A DNA stretch of 64,000 nt. Origin: Desulfosporosinus orientis DSM 765 (GTDB lineage: Bacteria > Bacillota > Desulfitobacteriia > Desulfitobacteriales > Desulfitobacteriaceae). This document shows positions 35,175-43,421 of the stretch, piece by piece (positions within the stretch are counted from its first letter, which is position 1; each line of letters begins with the position of its first letter). Below the pieces are notes generated by a model that did not search any database, was not told where the DNA came from, and saw only the letters and a program-made list of their open reading frames with translations. A program made the translations under genes and the position numbers. The stretch is taken from NCBI RefSeq assembly GCF_000235605.1, contig NC_016584.1, forward strand, positions 5,581,151 through 5,645,150. Direction: 5' to 3'.

Positions 35175-35198
35175 AAATTCGGAATCGATTCCGAATTT
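35175..35198. promoter_or_regulatory. 24-base perfect palindrome upstream of tail operon
   Basis: AAATTCGGAATC is followed directly by its exact reverse complement, with no spacer. It is the only striking element in the 422-base gap between the sigma-like regulator gene and the first tail gene, and lies after a terminator-like hairpin. It is a good candidate operator for the late tailocin promoter. The binding protein is unknown and no -35/-10 pair was convincing. Confidence 0.65.
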
Positions 35199-35231
35199 GA
35201 AAGCAGATCTGAACAATGGACCCCCCAAATG

Positions 35232-35255
35232 AAAACGCCCCAATAAATTGGAGCG
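35232..35255 (-). terminator. Terminator between regulator and tail operon
   Basis: CGCCCCAA (35236-35243) and TTGGAGCG (35248-35255) pair with one G-U, with a TTTT run after the stem in the leftward direction. It would separate the sigma-like regulator transcript from the tail operon. Confidence 0.6.
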
Positions 35256-35376
35256 CCCGAACAAGATGGGTTAAGCTGACAATATAGCGGTTGATTTCCT
35301 ATCACCTTTCACAATACTATTCTAACACGGGTTTTTCCAAACAAAATGCTGATTGTCTGCCAATAAAGTGCCAAAC

Positions 35377-35835
35377 TTATGCCCTGACCTGATCCCGCCT
35401 ATAGAGCCCCAGCAGCACTGCCGCCTCCGCAACCAGCTCATCCCTGACCCGATAATAGGTTCTGAGGGATAGATTCACTTGTTCTGCCACCCACCAGTCA
35501 TAATTGTGCTTGCTGAAATAACGCAGTTCAATCAGCTTCTTCTCATCCTCTTCAAACCCCGCCAGAATAATGTCTATCTCCTCAATGCGCAGGGTACACT
35601 CCTTAATCTCCTGACTGGTCTCCCAGCGCTTCGCAGCTATCCCTCCGGTTTGATCGCTGATTTTATCCCCTCCCGGAGTCAGAGAGTAGCCGGCGGTCAG
35701 CTTAGGCTGCTCTCTCTCCAGCTGTGCCGTTAAAATACACAGTCGTTTTTTATCTTCAGGATATTGATTCAGCCTTCTAATAGTTTGCATGTACCACTCC
35801 GGTTTTTTGCTTCTTCTCTCAGCCTGATTTTTCAC
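35377..35835 (-). CDS. Sigma-70 region 4-like phage transcriptional activator
   Basis: 152 residues. The N-terminal 110 residues are helical and charged (CTLRIEEIDIILAGFEEDEK). A C-terminal helix-turn-helix (ELRYFSKHNYDWWVAEQVNL then SLRTYYRVRDELV) resembles ArpU/RinA-type late activators and sigma region 4. It faces the tail operon and diverges from the XRE repressor, so it is the probable late-gene activator controlled by that repressor (inference from layout). Confidence 0.75.
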   Translation of the reverse strand: MKNQAERRSKKPEWYMQTIRRLNQYPEDKKRLCILTAQLEREQPKLTAGYSLTPGGDKISDQTGGIAAKRWETSQEIKECTLRIEEIDIILAGFEEDEKKLIELRYFSKHNYDWWVAEQVNLSLRTYYRVRDELVAEAAVLLGLYRRDQVRA

Positions 35836-35886
35836 AATAATTCCCCCTCTGTTTCTGTCTCTATGCCGCCTTATTTCGTTAGTTTC

Positions 35887-36142
35887 GTTAATTTAATTAA
35901 CAATAATCATCAATAATGATAAATAAATTATCAATACTCCCAAAAAAAATAATCCCCATTGCTGCTCTTGACGATAAAATTTTTATCAACTATAATAGCA
36001 ATGATAATCAAATTATCCAGAACAACACTCCGAATCTTAACTTCTCTACATAAGTAATCACCCGTTGCCCACCTCCATTTGAACCTCATTATATTTGATA
36101 ATTTAATTATCTGTCAAGAATCTATTGATAATATATTTACCA
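35887..36142. promoter_or_regulatory. Array of repressor-type operators in divergent control region
   Basis: Three 17-base sites follow TGATAAnnnAATTATCA: 35917-35933, 36002-36018 and 36096-36112, each with two or fewer mismatches to dyad symmetry. A related GTTAATTTAATTAAC lies at 35887-35901 and a weaker one at 36126-36142, beside the XRE ribosome site. The 317-base gap between the sigma-like activator and XRE genes holds these and no gene. They are probably bound by the XRE repressor. Confidence 0.7.
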
Positions 36143-36152
36143 AAGGAGTAGG

Positions 36153-36563
36153 ATGTTTATGATTGGCAAATTGTTAAGCGAACTTAGGAATCGAAGAGGG
36201 CTGACTCAAGACCAAGTTGCTGATGCTCTGGGCGTAAAAAGACCTCGCTATAACTCTTGGGAAAATGACATTGCCAAACCGGACATCCAAATGCTCAAAA
36301 AAATAGCTGAATTTCATAATGTTACACCAGACTACCTGTTGGGATTCGAACCTAACAGCTCCATCCCGCCTTGGGCCACAGCCAAGGACAAGCGGGATTT
36401 TAAAAAAATGCTGGAAGACGACGGCGACCTGATGTTCGACGGAGTGCCCATCAATCAGGAAGACCGCATCCGTGTCTTAGACGTTCTGACAGGACTTTTT
36501 TGGGAAGCCAAACATATGAACAAGAGAAAGAAAACCGGCAGCACGTATGACACCGAGAAGTAA
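36153..36563 (+). CDS. XRE-family repressor (ImmR-like)
   Basis: 136 residues. An N-terminal Cro/CI helix-turn-helix (LRNRRGLTQDQVADALGVKR) is followed by SWENDIAKPDIQMLKKIAEF and a C-terminal oligomerisation region. ATG at 36159 fits the AAAGGAG spacing as well as 36153. The next gene is an ImmA-type protease, the ImmR-ImmA pairing known from ICEBs1 and prophages, in which the protease cleaves the repressor. It faces away from the tail genes and sits beside an operator array. Confidence 0.88.
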   Translation: MFMIGKLLSELRNRRGLTQDQVADALGVKRPRYNSWENDIAKPDIQMLKKIAEFHNVTPDYLLGFEPNSSIPPWATAKDKRDFKKMLEDDGDLMFDGVPINQEDRIRVLDVLTGLFWEAKHMNKRKKTGSTYDTEK

Positions 36564-36601
36564 CGTTCCTGGTGTCATTTCTATAAAGGGGTGCGAATCA
36601 A

Positions 36602-37027
36602 ATGGACAAACTCATTACTTCTTTAGTCAAGCGTTACAAAACCAATTGCCCCTACACCCTTGCTGAAAGGCTTAATATTCATATACGCTTTGCCGACCTC
36701 GGCGAACACACCAGGGGTATTTATTACTGCAAACTAAGACGGCGCTTTATTGTTATCAACAGCCGCCTTGATTTTTTCTGGCAGCGCTTCATCTGCGCCC
36801 ACGAATTAGCCCATGACCGCTTACACAGAGGCTTAAACCGGTTTTTTCTGGATGAACATTCCCTGCAGAACACCAATAAATATGAAAGGCAGGCTAACCG
36901 CTTTGCCGTTCAATTACTTTCCCTTAACTCCGGGATCATCCCCGGCGAAACCCTTGAGCAATTTTTTACGCGGACGGGAATTCCCTATGAAATGGCCCAA
37001 TACTGCCGAAGGGAAGACTTCATCTGA
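36602..37027 (+). CDS. immA: ImmA/IrrE-type metalloprotease
   Basis: 141 residues. The zinc motif HELAH occurs in RFICAHELAHDRLH, with a downstream glutamate in KYERQANRFAVQLL, as in ImmA (DUF955). It would inactivate the XRE repressor upon a cell signal and so induce the tailocin. It follows the repressor gene by 38 bases and converges on pucR. Confidence 0.88.
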   Translation: MDKLITSLVKRYKTNCPYTLAERLNIHIRFADLGEHTRGIYYCKLRRRFIVINSRLDFFWQRFICAHELAHDRLHRGLNRFFLDEHSLQNTNKYERQANRFAVQLLSLNSGIIPGETLEQFFTRTGIPYEMAQYCRREDFI

Positions 37028-37036
37028 TTTCAGGGC

Positions 37037-38674
37037 TTACTTGCGATTCTTGAGAAGACTGACAATCTTCAGCCCCAGCTCCGCTTCCAGGCGGTCCTTA
37101 TGATTCGTGAAATCAATGCCGCTGATTTCCCGGATCTTTTCCAGGCGGTAGAGTATGGTCTTGTAATGAACGAACAGTTCTTTAGCGGTACTGGTGGCAT
37201 TGCTGTTGTTTTGCAAAAATACCTCAAAGGTATTGAGCAGATTCGTTTTATTTTCTTTATCATATACCATTAAATTATTGATAGATCTAGGTATAAACTC
37301 TGTCAGGTCATTGTTCAAACCCAGCATACAAAGCATGCGCATAACTCCCAGCTCTGTAAAGCTGACAAAGTCTTCGTCCATAATCCGGCCAATGCTAATA
37401 GCATTCTTTGCTTCCCGGTAACTGCCGGCAATGTCCTTGATCTGCAGGGCTATACTCCCTACTCCCGTTGAAATCCGCATTTTCGGGTATCGTTTGGCAA
37501 AGATAGCAGAAATTTTAAGAGCTGCTTTCTTGATATCGGCAACCACTCCCGCCTCATCCCGGCCTTTGGCCGGCCATAAGACATAAAGAGAGTCACTGCT
37601 GATCCTCATATAGTGTTTGGTATATTCATTGATCACCTTAGCTACGGTGGAACCCACTTCTGTAATAAAATTGGTTCTTTGTTTCTTGCCCGTCAAATAA
37701 TCGTTAATGTCCGCAAATTCCATGAGCACAATAGAGTAAGAGTCATTGAGGTCCCAGCCGATAATAGCCGCTCTCTCCAGAGCGGTTTCAATCAAAATAT
37801 TCCCGCTGATCAGTGAATCCAGCAAATCATTCTTAAACCGTCTCTCAACCTCGCTGATAGCAAAGCGCTTGACAAGCTCCAGGGAAATAACCGTAGCCGC
37901 ATTTTCCAGGATCACATACTCCATATCCGCCAGCTTCTTGTTTTTCTCCACCACAACAAGATAGGCATTAATTTGATTTAACTGCTGAATGGGGATAACG
38001 ACCTGAGATGCCGGAAAATCATGGATCTCCGGAAAAATCACCTCCTGCCGGTAATAATAAAACTTGTCGTTAAGATTTTCCCGTTCCGTACTGTCCTGCA
38101 CTTCCTCAAATGAGGTTAGCCTGGAATCCGCAGCCGTCATCGCCTTGTAGTCCTTATCGTAAATAATGACTGGGTTGCCAAGGAGCTCCTCCAGAACCCG
38201 GGCTATCCCGTCCAGCCCTTCTCCCGCAATAACTAGCTCCGTGAAATGATCCTGTACTTGTTTGTAATACTGAAGCTTGGAAACCTCTTTGTTGAACAAT
38301 TCCGCCATGACCGGGTACATAACATCGATGAAACGGACTTCCTTGCCCAGCTCGATAACCGGCAGTCCGAATTCATCTCCGGCTTGAATAATTTCCCGGG
38401 GGATTTCTTCAACCACCCTGCCTGTTTTGATAATCAGAGCGCTGACACCCTTTTGCGCCATTTTTCCAATGTAATCACGAAGTGAGCTGAGTTCAAGCCG
38501 GACATTGTAAAGGCTGGTCAATAGTATTTCCCCGCCGGAAACCCAGTCGACAATATCCGGGACTTCAATAATGGTAATCCCTTTTACCACATTATTGCTG
38601 CCCTGCTTCCCCGCTAACAGCTTAGCATCCCGCAGCGCCCCCATTGCCAGGACATCTGCAACAGTTATTTCCAT
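37037..38674 (-). CDS. pucR: PucR-family transcriptional regulator of purine/allantoin use
   Basis: 545 residues. The N-terminal PucR ligand domain (about 5-125, VADVLAMGALRDAKLLAG), a central GGDEF-like region, and the C-terminal HTH_30 domain (TSTAKELFVHYKTILYRLEK) are all typical. It is divergent from allA with a 164-base gap carrying a TATCCA/TGGATA dyad, and is the likely activator of the allantoin genes that follow. The left neighbour is the convergent immA gene ten bases away. Confidence 0.88.
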   Translation of the reverse strand: MEITVADVLAMGALRDAKLLAGKQGSNNVVKGITIIEVPDIVDWVSGGEILLTSLYNVRLELSSLRDYIGKMAQKGVSALIIKTGRVVEEIPREIIQAGDEFGLPVIELGKEVRFIDVMYPVMAELFNKEVSKLQYYKQVQDHFTELVIAGEGLDGIARVLEELLGNPVIIYDKDYKAMTAADSRLTSFEEVQDSTERENLNDKFYYYRQEVIFPEIHDFPASQVVIPIQQLNQINAYLVVVEKNKKLADMEYVILENAATVISLELVKRFAISEVERRFKNDLLDSLISGNILIETALERAAIIGWDLNDSYSIVLMEFADINDYLTGKKQRTNFITEVGSTVAKVINEYTKHYMRISSDSLYVLWPAKGRDEAGVVADIKKAALKISAIFAKRYPKMRISTGVGSIALQIKDIAGSYREAKNAISIGRIMDEDFVSFTELGVMRMLCMLGLNNDLTEFIPRSINNLMVYDKENKTNLLNTFEVFLQNNSNATSTAKELFVHYKTILYRLEKIREISGIDFTNHKDRLEAELGLKIVSLLKNRK

Positions 38675-38733
38675 TCTTTACCCCCCAAGCAAGTCTAATT
38701 TATCTTTCATCGCCAAATATGAAACAAAAACTA

Positions 38734-38748
38734 TATCCAAGCTGGATA
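38734..38748. promoter_or_regulatory. Candidate PucR operator dyad
   Basis: TATCCAAGCTGGATA is a six-base inverted repeat with a three-base spacer, in the pucR-allA divergent gap. A TATCCA half-site also occurs at 41588-41593 before allE. PucR binding is an inference from position. Confidence 0.45.
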
Positions 38749-38838
38749 AAGGTTGTGCCACCATTTTATAGTACAATATTTTTATAGTCAAAAAAAATCT
38801 CACTAAAAATTAAACGTATTATGAAATGAGGTACAGCT

Positions 38839-39363
38839 ATGACCAATAAAATCCTTAAGGTCCAAACCTTAACCAAGGAAGCCTTTGCTCCTTTCGGACA
38901 TGTCCTGATGCTTAATCCCGGACAGCCCCTCATTAAACCGGACCCCCCCCAGTTTACGGACCGCATGCCCTTCGCTGTTGATGAAGGGGAAGCGGAATTT
39001 GTTTACGCCCTTTTAGAACGGCGGGACTTTAAATTCACCAATATGGAACGGCACCTGAAAGTGACCCAAGGCTTTTTCCCGATTATGGGCGGACCGGCCA
39101 TTATCACCGTAGCTCCGGCTACCCAAGCCGATGATCCCGAGTCCTTGCCGGCTGTGGATTCTGTCCAGGCTTTTCTCCTGGAAAGCTATACCGCTTTTGT
39201 CCTCAAGCGCGGGGTCTGGCACGGCATGATCTTTCCTCTTGAAGAAAAGTTCGCTTACATTCTAGCCACCCGCAAACAAACCACCGACGAATCCCTCGCC
39301 CCTCTCTATGACGGTGATGTTCAAATCCGCGACCTGAAAACAACCTTTGAACTCCTGCTCTAG
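38839..39363 (+). CDS. allA: Ureidoglycolate lyase
   Basis: 174-residue cupin-type enzyme, splitting (S)-ureidoglycolate into glyoxylate and urea. Family sequence includes TLTKEAFAPFGHVL near the N-terminus, MERHLKVTQGFFPIMGGPAI and KRGVWHGMIFPLEEKFAYIL. It stands alone on the plus strand between pucR and the convergent allC, followed by two hairpin terminators. It completes the pathway begun by AllB, AllC and AllE. Confidence 0.9.
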   Translation: MTNKILKVQTLTKEAFAPFGHVLMLNPGQPLIKPDPPQFTDRMPFAVDEGEAEFVYALLERRDFKFTNMERHLKVTQGFFPIMGGPAIITVAPATQADDPESLPAVDSVQAFLLESYTAFVLKRGVWHGMIFPLEEKFAYILATRKQTTDESLAPLYDGDVQIRDLKTTFELLL

Positions 39364-39398
39364 GCAGATCATGCCTTACCTTTACCCAGTTCCATAGC

Positions 39399-39440
39399 CT
39401 CCCCTGGCTGTCTGTACCCAGCGGCCAGGGGAGCTGCTTT
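39399..39440 (+). terminator. Hairpin terminator after allA
   Basis: CTCCCCTGGC (39399-39408) pairs with GCCAGGGGAG (39424-39433), followed by CTGCTTTT. It lies 36 bases after the allA stop. Confidence 0.7.
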
Positions 39441-39469
39441 TATATTCATCCTCACTGCTGCGTAAGAAG

Positions 39470-39516
39470 AAAAAACGCCCTGAAACATTTTCCAAACAGT
39501 TTCAGGGCGTTTTTTT
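39470..39516. terminator. Bidirectional terminator between convergent allA and allC
   Basis: AACGCCCTGAAAC (39474-39486) and GTTTCAGGGCGTT (39499-39511) form a perfect 13-base stem with an A run on the left and a T run (39510-39516) on the right, fitting termination in both directions. Confidence 0.88.
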
Positions 39517-39532
39517 GTTATATTTTAGGAAA

Positions 39533-40756
39533 TCAATTAGCCAGTTTTAAGACGGAATGAAAGAGAACATTAGTCCCCGCCGCACAATCATCCTGGTCGC
39601 TCCACTCGTCAGGATGATGACTTACCCCATTCTTTGAGCGGACAAAGATCATGCCGATGGGACAGAGCTGGATAACCTGCATGGCATCATGCCCCGCACC
39701 GCTGGGCAGCAAAAATTCTTTCAAGCAAAGTTCCCGGCAGCTCTCAAGGATTGAATTAATAATAGCTTCTGAACAAGGTGCCGGGGCAACCCGCTGCATA
39801 TAATCCACCTGCAGCTGCAAACCTCTTCGGGCGCAAATCTCCTCCGCCTGGGTCAGAATAGTCTTCTCCAGCCGCTGCCCTACTTCCAGGTCAACATCCC
39901 GCAGGTCAACAGTGAATTCCACCCGTCCCGGTATGATATTAATCCCGCCGGGATAGGCCTGAATCCGCCCCACGGTTCCCACAGCACTCTGAGTCGCTTT
40001 AGTCTCTTTTTCAATAACACTGATAATCTCAGCTGCGCCCGCCATGGCGTCAAAACGCAGATTCATGGGCGTAGCCCCGGCGTGATCCGCATTCCCCGTC
40101 ACCGTCACTAGCAGCCGCAGGGAGCTGGCAATTCCTGTGACAACGCCAACAGGGAGATTGGCACACTCCAGTACTTTCCCCTGCTCAATATGCAGCTCCA
40201 AATAAGCCTTGACTTCCTCGGGTTTGCGGGCAGCCTTGGCAAAATCCTGGGGATTCAGACTGCAGCCTTGCATAGCCTCAGCCAGGGTAACTCCGTCTTT
40301 ATCCTTATACCCTAGGTTTTCAGACTCAAGAGTTCCTGACAGCCCCCTGCTGCCCAGCAAGCTGAAATTAAAGCGGCAGCCCTCTTCATCCCGGAATACA
40401 CATACTTCAATGGGATGCTTAGTGACAATGCCCTTCTCATTCATAGTCTGCAATACTTCGATACCGCCAAGAACCCCTAAACTCCCATCAAAAACGCCGC
40501 CGTTAAACACTGAATCCAAATGAGAGCCGATGAGCAGGGCCGGAGCCTTAGGGTCTGTCCCTTCTCTTCGTCCGATGAGGTTGCCCACTTCATCTTCCCG
40601 AACAGCCAAACCGGCTTCCTTCATTAAAGCTCCTACCATGACAATAGCTTGCCGGTCTTCTTTAGTGAAAGCAATGCGGGAAATCCCCCCATCGGGATTC
40701 TTCCCAATCTTGCCCAAGTCCATTAAGTTCTTCCATAATCTCTCTTTGTTAATCAT
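39533..40756 (-). CDS. allC: Allantoate amidohydrolase (M20 family)
   Basis: About 407 residues. Di-metal M20 hydrolase motifs are visible: IGSHLDSVFNGGVFDGSLG (His/Asp ligands), RDEEGCRFNF (Glu pair), LELHIEQGKVL and the final GAGHDAMQV. It releases ammonia and CO2 from allantoate to give ureidoglycine. The frame extends three codons upstream of ATG 40756, and MINKERLWKNLMDL is the family start. It follows allE by 38 bases on the same strand. Close relatives include N-carbamoyl amino-acid hydrolases, but context settles the substrate. Confidence 0.92.
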   Translation of the reverse strand: MINKERLWKNLMDLGKIGKNPDGGISRIAFTKEDRQAIVMVGALMKEAGLAVREDEVGNLIGRREGTDPKAPALLIGSHLDSVFNGGVFDGSLGVLGGIEVLQTMNEKGIVTKHPIEVCVFRDEEGCRFNFSLLGSRGLSGTLESENLGYKDKDGVTLAEAMQGCSLNPQDFAKAARKPEEVKAYLELHIEQGKVLECANLPVGVVTGIASSLRLLVTVTGNADHAGATPMNLRFDAMAGAAEIISVIEKETKATQSAVGTVGRIQAYPGGINIIPGRVEFTVDLRDVDLEVGQRLEKTILTQAEEICARRGLQLQVDYMQRVAPAPCSEAIINSILESCRELCLKEFLLPSGAGHDAMQVIQLCPIGMIFVRSKNGVSHHPDEWSDQDDCAAGTNVLFHSVLKLAN

Positions 40757-40794
40757 GCTCCACAACCTATATTAAGAATTAATGTGCCTGCCCC

Positions 40795-41556
40795 TTAGAG
40801 CTGGACATCCCGATTGCAATCCTTCGTATAAATGTACCAGGCGTTCTTCCGACCGGAACAATAAAAAGCCTGAGGAACATAAGGTCCAAACCAGATAAAA
40901 TCCTCTGCTTTGACAGGCAGCCATTTATCGTCAATCAGGTAAACTCCTTCTCCATCAAGGAAGTAAAGCCCATGCTCCTGGAGATGAGTCTCTACGAAAG
41001 GATGACATCCTCCCGGCTCAAAAGTAAGGGTATGAAAATTAACATCAAAGCCTAAATCAGCAGGCAGGAGGTTTCTGATCCTGACGTTCTCCATTTCGTC
41101 GTAGGCTTCATTAGGCAGGTCGGCCAGGTTCCCGACAACAACTCTGGCTTCATAGCCTTCCAGCTGACGATACCTTTGTTTGTATAAGAGTATTCTCCAG
41201 ACAGTTTCGGACTGGTTAGCCAGAGAAACGGCCTGGGATGCAGGTGCAAAGACATAGCCGTTGTCTGATAAGTCAAACTTCTGCTGCTCTACTTGAACAA
41301 CTCCCTGTCCGCTGATGGAGAAAACAAAGGTTTCGATACCTTCCTCCTGAAAGGGCAGGGTTGTTCCTCCACCAGGCTGAATTTCCACAGTATAGAAAGC
41401 AAACTTAGCACCCATTTCCGGTGAAGCGATAACACTCACTTTACAGTTTTCCAGATTAGGAATGACATTGTTGACCCGCCCTTGAGGCGGAATAACTGCA
41501 TACCGGCCATGTTTGATAATGGCACGGGTTGCTAATAGATCGTTGGGATAGCCCAT
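40795..41556 (-). CDS. allE: (S)-ureidoglycine aminohydrolase
   Basis: 253-residue bicupin that converts (S)-ureidoglycine to (S)-ureidoglycolate with release of ammonia. It has MGYPNDLLATRAIIKHGRYA at the N-terminus, a first cupin (EGIETFVFSISGQG) and a second with the Mn site HPFVETHLQEHGLYFLDGEG. It is first in an allE-allC operon, divergent from allB with a 383-base gap. Confidence 0.92.
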   Translation of the reverse strand: MGYPNDLLATRAIIKHGRYAVIPPQGRVNNVIPNLENCKVSVIASPEMGAKFAFYTVEIQPGGGTTLPFQEEGIETFVFSISGQGVVQVEQQKFDLSDNGYVFAPASQAVSLANQSETVWRILLYKQRYRQLEGYEARVVVGNLADLPNEAYDEMENVRIRNLLPADLGFDVNFHTLTFEPGGCHPFVETHLQEHGLYFLDGEGVYLIDDKWLPVKAEDFIWFGPYVPQAFYCSGRKNAWYIYTKDCNRDVQL

Positions 41557-41782
41557 AACTGCTCCTCCTTTTTCATTATAAAATAGATATCCATAAGTTA
41601 AGATAAAGATACAATGAATTTGGCGAAGATGCTCCTTGTCAAAAACGGCAAGGAATCATCCTTCTTAAATTATTGGGTATTTTCTGGCTTTTGTCTTTGG
41701 TCTAATAGGATAAAAAGAATTGCTGCTAATTAGCAATAATAGATAATGAAAAATGAAAATATTTAGTATATTCTTGATGTAA

Positions 41783-41797
41783 CTTAAGATTCTTAAG
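41783..41797. promoter_or_regulatory. Perfect dyad in allE-allB divergent region
   Basis: CTTAAGATTCTTAAG is a perfect seven-base inverted repeat around one base. It lies in the 383-base AT-rich gap (41557-41939) between divergent allE and allB, which otherwise holds a TATCCA half-site and no gene. It could be an operator; the protein is unknown. Confidence 0.4.
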
Positions 41798-41939
41798 CAA
41801 TTTTCAATAACTTCATAAGAATTCAGTATTTTTTTATTTGGAGGTGACTCTTTTTAATAAATAAAGATTATGGTAAACATTCATTGCCTTCCCCACCAGA
41901 AAGACTTTAACATACCAAACTCAAGACAAGAAAGGGGAC

Positions 41940-43304
41940 ATGCAGGTGTATAATCTGGTTATTAAAAATGGAAAAATTGTAACAGCAGACAGAATATTTG
42001 AAGGTACTATTTGTGTTAAAGATGGCAAAATCGCTGCGATTATGGAAGCAGGCCTCCCCGCAGAGGCCCAGGAGACTATTGATGCCCAGGGCAGCTTTGT
42101 CTTCCCAGGGGGAATTGACAGCCACGCTCATTTAAACGATCCGGGCTATTGCTGGCGGGAAGACTTCGCTCATGGTACGGCAGCCGCGGGTGTGGGCGGT
42201 TTTACCACCATTGTTGACATGCCCCTGCAAAATGAGCCGGCCTTAACCAACGCTGAGATTTTTGACAAAAAAGAAGCCGCCGTTTCAGCAAACGCTTATG
42301 TCGATTATTGTTTCTGGGGCGGTCTGGTTGATTACAATCTAAACAACCTGCAGGAACTTGATGAAAAGGGTTGTGTCGCCTTTAAATCCTTTATCGGGCC
42401 GGTCTCTCCCGATTATGTGTCCTTAACCATCGGCCAGGCCAAAGAAGCCTTGGAAATTCTTAAAAAATCCGGCGCCCGGGCAGGCTTCCATTGTGAGGAT
42501 TATTCCATTATTAAATGGGAAGAAGCCCGGGCACAGCGGAAGGAAACTAACGACTGGCAGGATTTCCTTAATTCCCGGCCGGTCATTGCCGAATTAATTG
42601 CCACCCAGAATATTATCGACCTGGCACGGGAACTGGATGCCAAAGTCCATATTTGTCATGTCAGTCACCCCAAAGTCGCCAAAATCATCCGATCAGCTCA
42701 GTTAGAAGGGGTAGATGTTACCGCCGAAACCTGCGGCCATTATCTTACCTTTACAGACCAGGATGTCCTTAAGAATGGCAGTCTGTTCAAATGTGCACCT
42801 CCTTTACGGGAGTGGTCCGCTGTTGAAGAAATGTGGGAGTATGTCAACAATGGCACCTTGTGCTGTGTGGGGTCCGATCACTCTCCCTGTGAACTGAGTG
42901 AAAAAAGCGAGGAAAAGCACGGCATCTTCGGCGCCTGGGGCGGCATCAGCGGCATTCAAAATGTCATGCAGGTTCTCTTCAGCGAAGGTGTGGTCAAGCG
43001 AGGCTACAGCCCCACATTGATTGCCCGTTCCTTAAGCGAAGGCCCGGCCAGAACCTTTGGCATCTACGGGCAAAAGGGCGCTATCCAAACAGGCTTTGAT
43101 GCAGACCTGGTTATTCTGGATCCCCAGCGGCATTGGGAGATTACTCCAGATTCATTGTATTATAAAAATAAGATTTCTGCTTTTGTCGGTTTAAAAGGCC
43201 AGGGCTTACCCGTCTGTTCCATTGTCAGAGGCCAGGTTATAGCCCAGGATGGCAGCTTAGTCGGGCAAAAAGGCTTTGGGCAGCTGGTTAAAAAGCTAAA
43301 ATAG
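41940..43304 (+). CDS. allB: Allantoinase (first copy)
   Basis: 454-residue metal-dependent cyclic amidohydrolase. Metal ligands appear in order: DSHAHLNDPG, the carbamylated lysine in VAFKSFIG, FHCED, ICHVSHP and GSDHSPCEL. It opens allantoin to allantoate. ATG at 41940 lies close to GAAAGGGGA, and GTG at 41946 would be better spaced. A second allantoinase follows 117 bases on. Dihydropyrimidinase is the main alternative family, but the gene neighbourhood argues for allantoin. Confidence 0.88.
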   Translation: MQVYNLVIKNGKIVTADRIFEGTICVKDGKIAAIMEAGLPAEAQETIDAQGSFVFPGGIDSHAHLNDPGYCWREDFAHGTAAAGVGGFTTIVDMPLQNEPALTNAEIFDKKEAAVSANAYVDYCFWGGLVDYNLNNLQELDEKGCVAFKSFIGPVSPDYVSLTIGQAKEALEILKKSGARAGFHCEDYSIIKWEEARAQRKETNDWQDFLNSRPVIAELIATQNIIDLARELDAKVHICHVSHPKVAKIIRSAQLEGVDVTAETCGHYLTFTDQDVLKNGSLFKCAPPLREWSAVEEMWEYVNNGTLCCVGSDHSPCELSEKSEEKHGIFGAWGGISGIQNVMQVLFSEGVVKRGYSPTLIARSLSEGPARTFGIYGQKGAIQTGFDADLVILDPQRHWEITPDSLYYKNKISAFVGLKGQGLPVCSIVRGQVIAQDGSLVGQKGFGQLVKKLK

Positions 43305-43421
43305 ACTCCCTTGCCCCCATAAAAGGCGAACCTTCAGAAAACAGGCACTGAAAAGTCTTATACTTTCTAAAGCAGTACAAGGGTATTAAGCTTAAAACCT
43401 TAAAGAGAAAGGTGACAACCG

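Noticed and set aside
35001-35305. Two opposite small frames across the palindrome upstream of the tail operon
   Set aside because: They span the palindrome and a terminator, have no ribosome sites and no protein-like pattern.
22095-37027. Ordinary complete prophage
   Set aside because: No integrase, terminase, portal, capsid, or replication gene exists in the stretch bounded by xth and pucR, and no attachment-site repeat was recognised.
41600-41660. Sigma-54-type promoter (TGGC...TGC) upstream of allE
   Set aside because: Spacing between GG and GC is three bases too short for a -24/-12 element.
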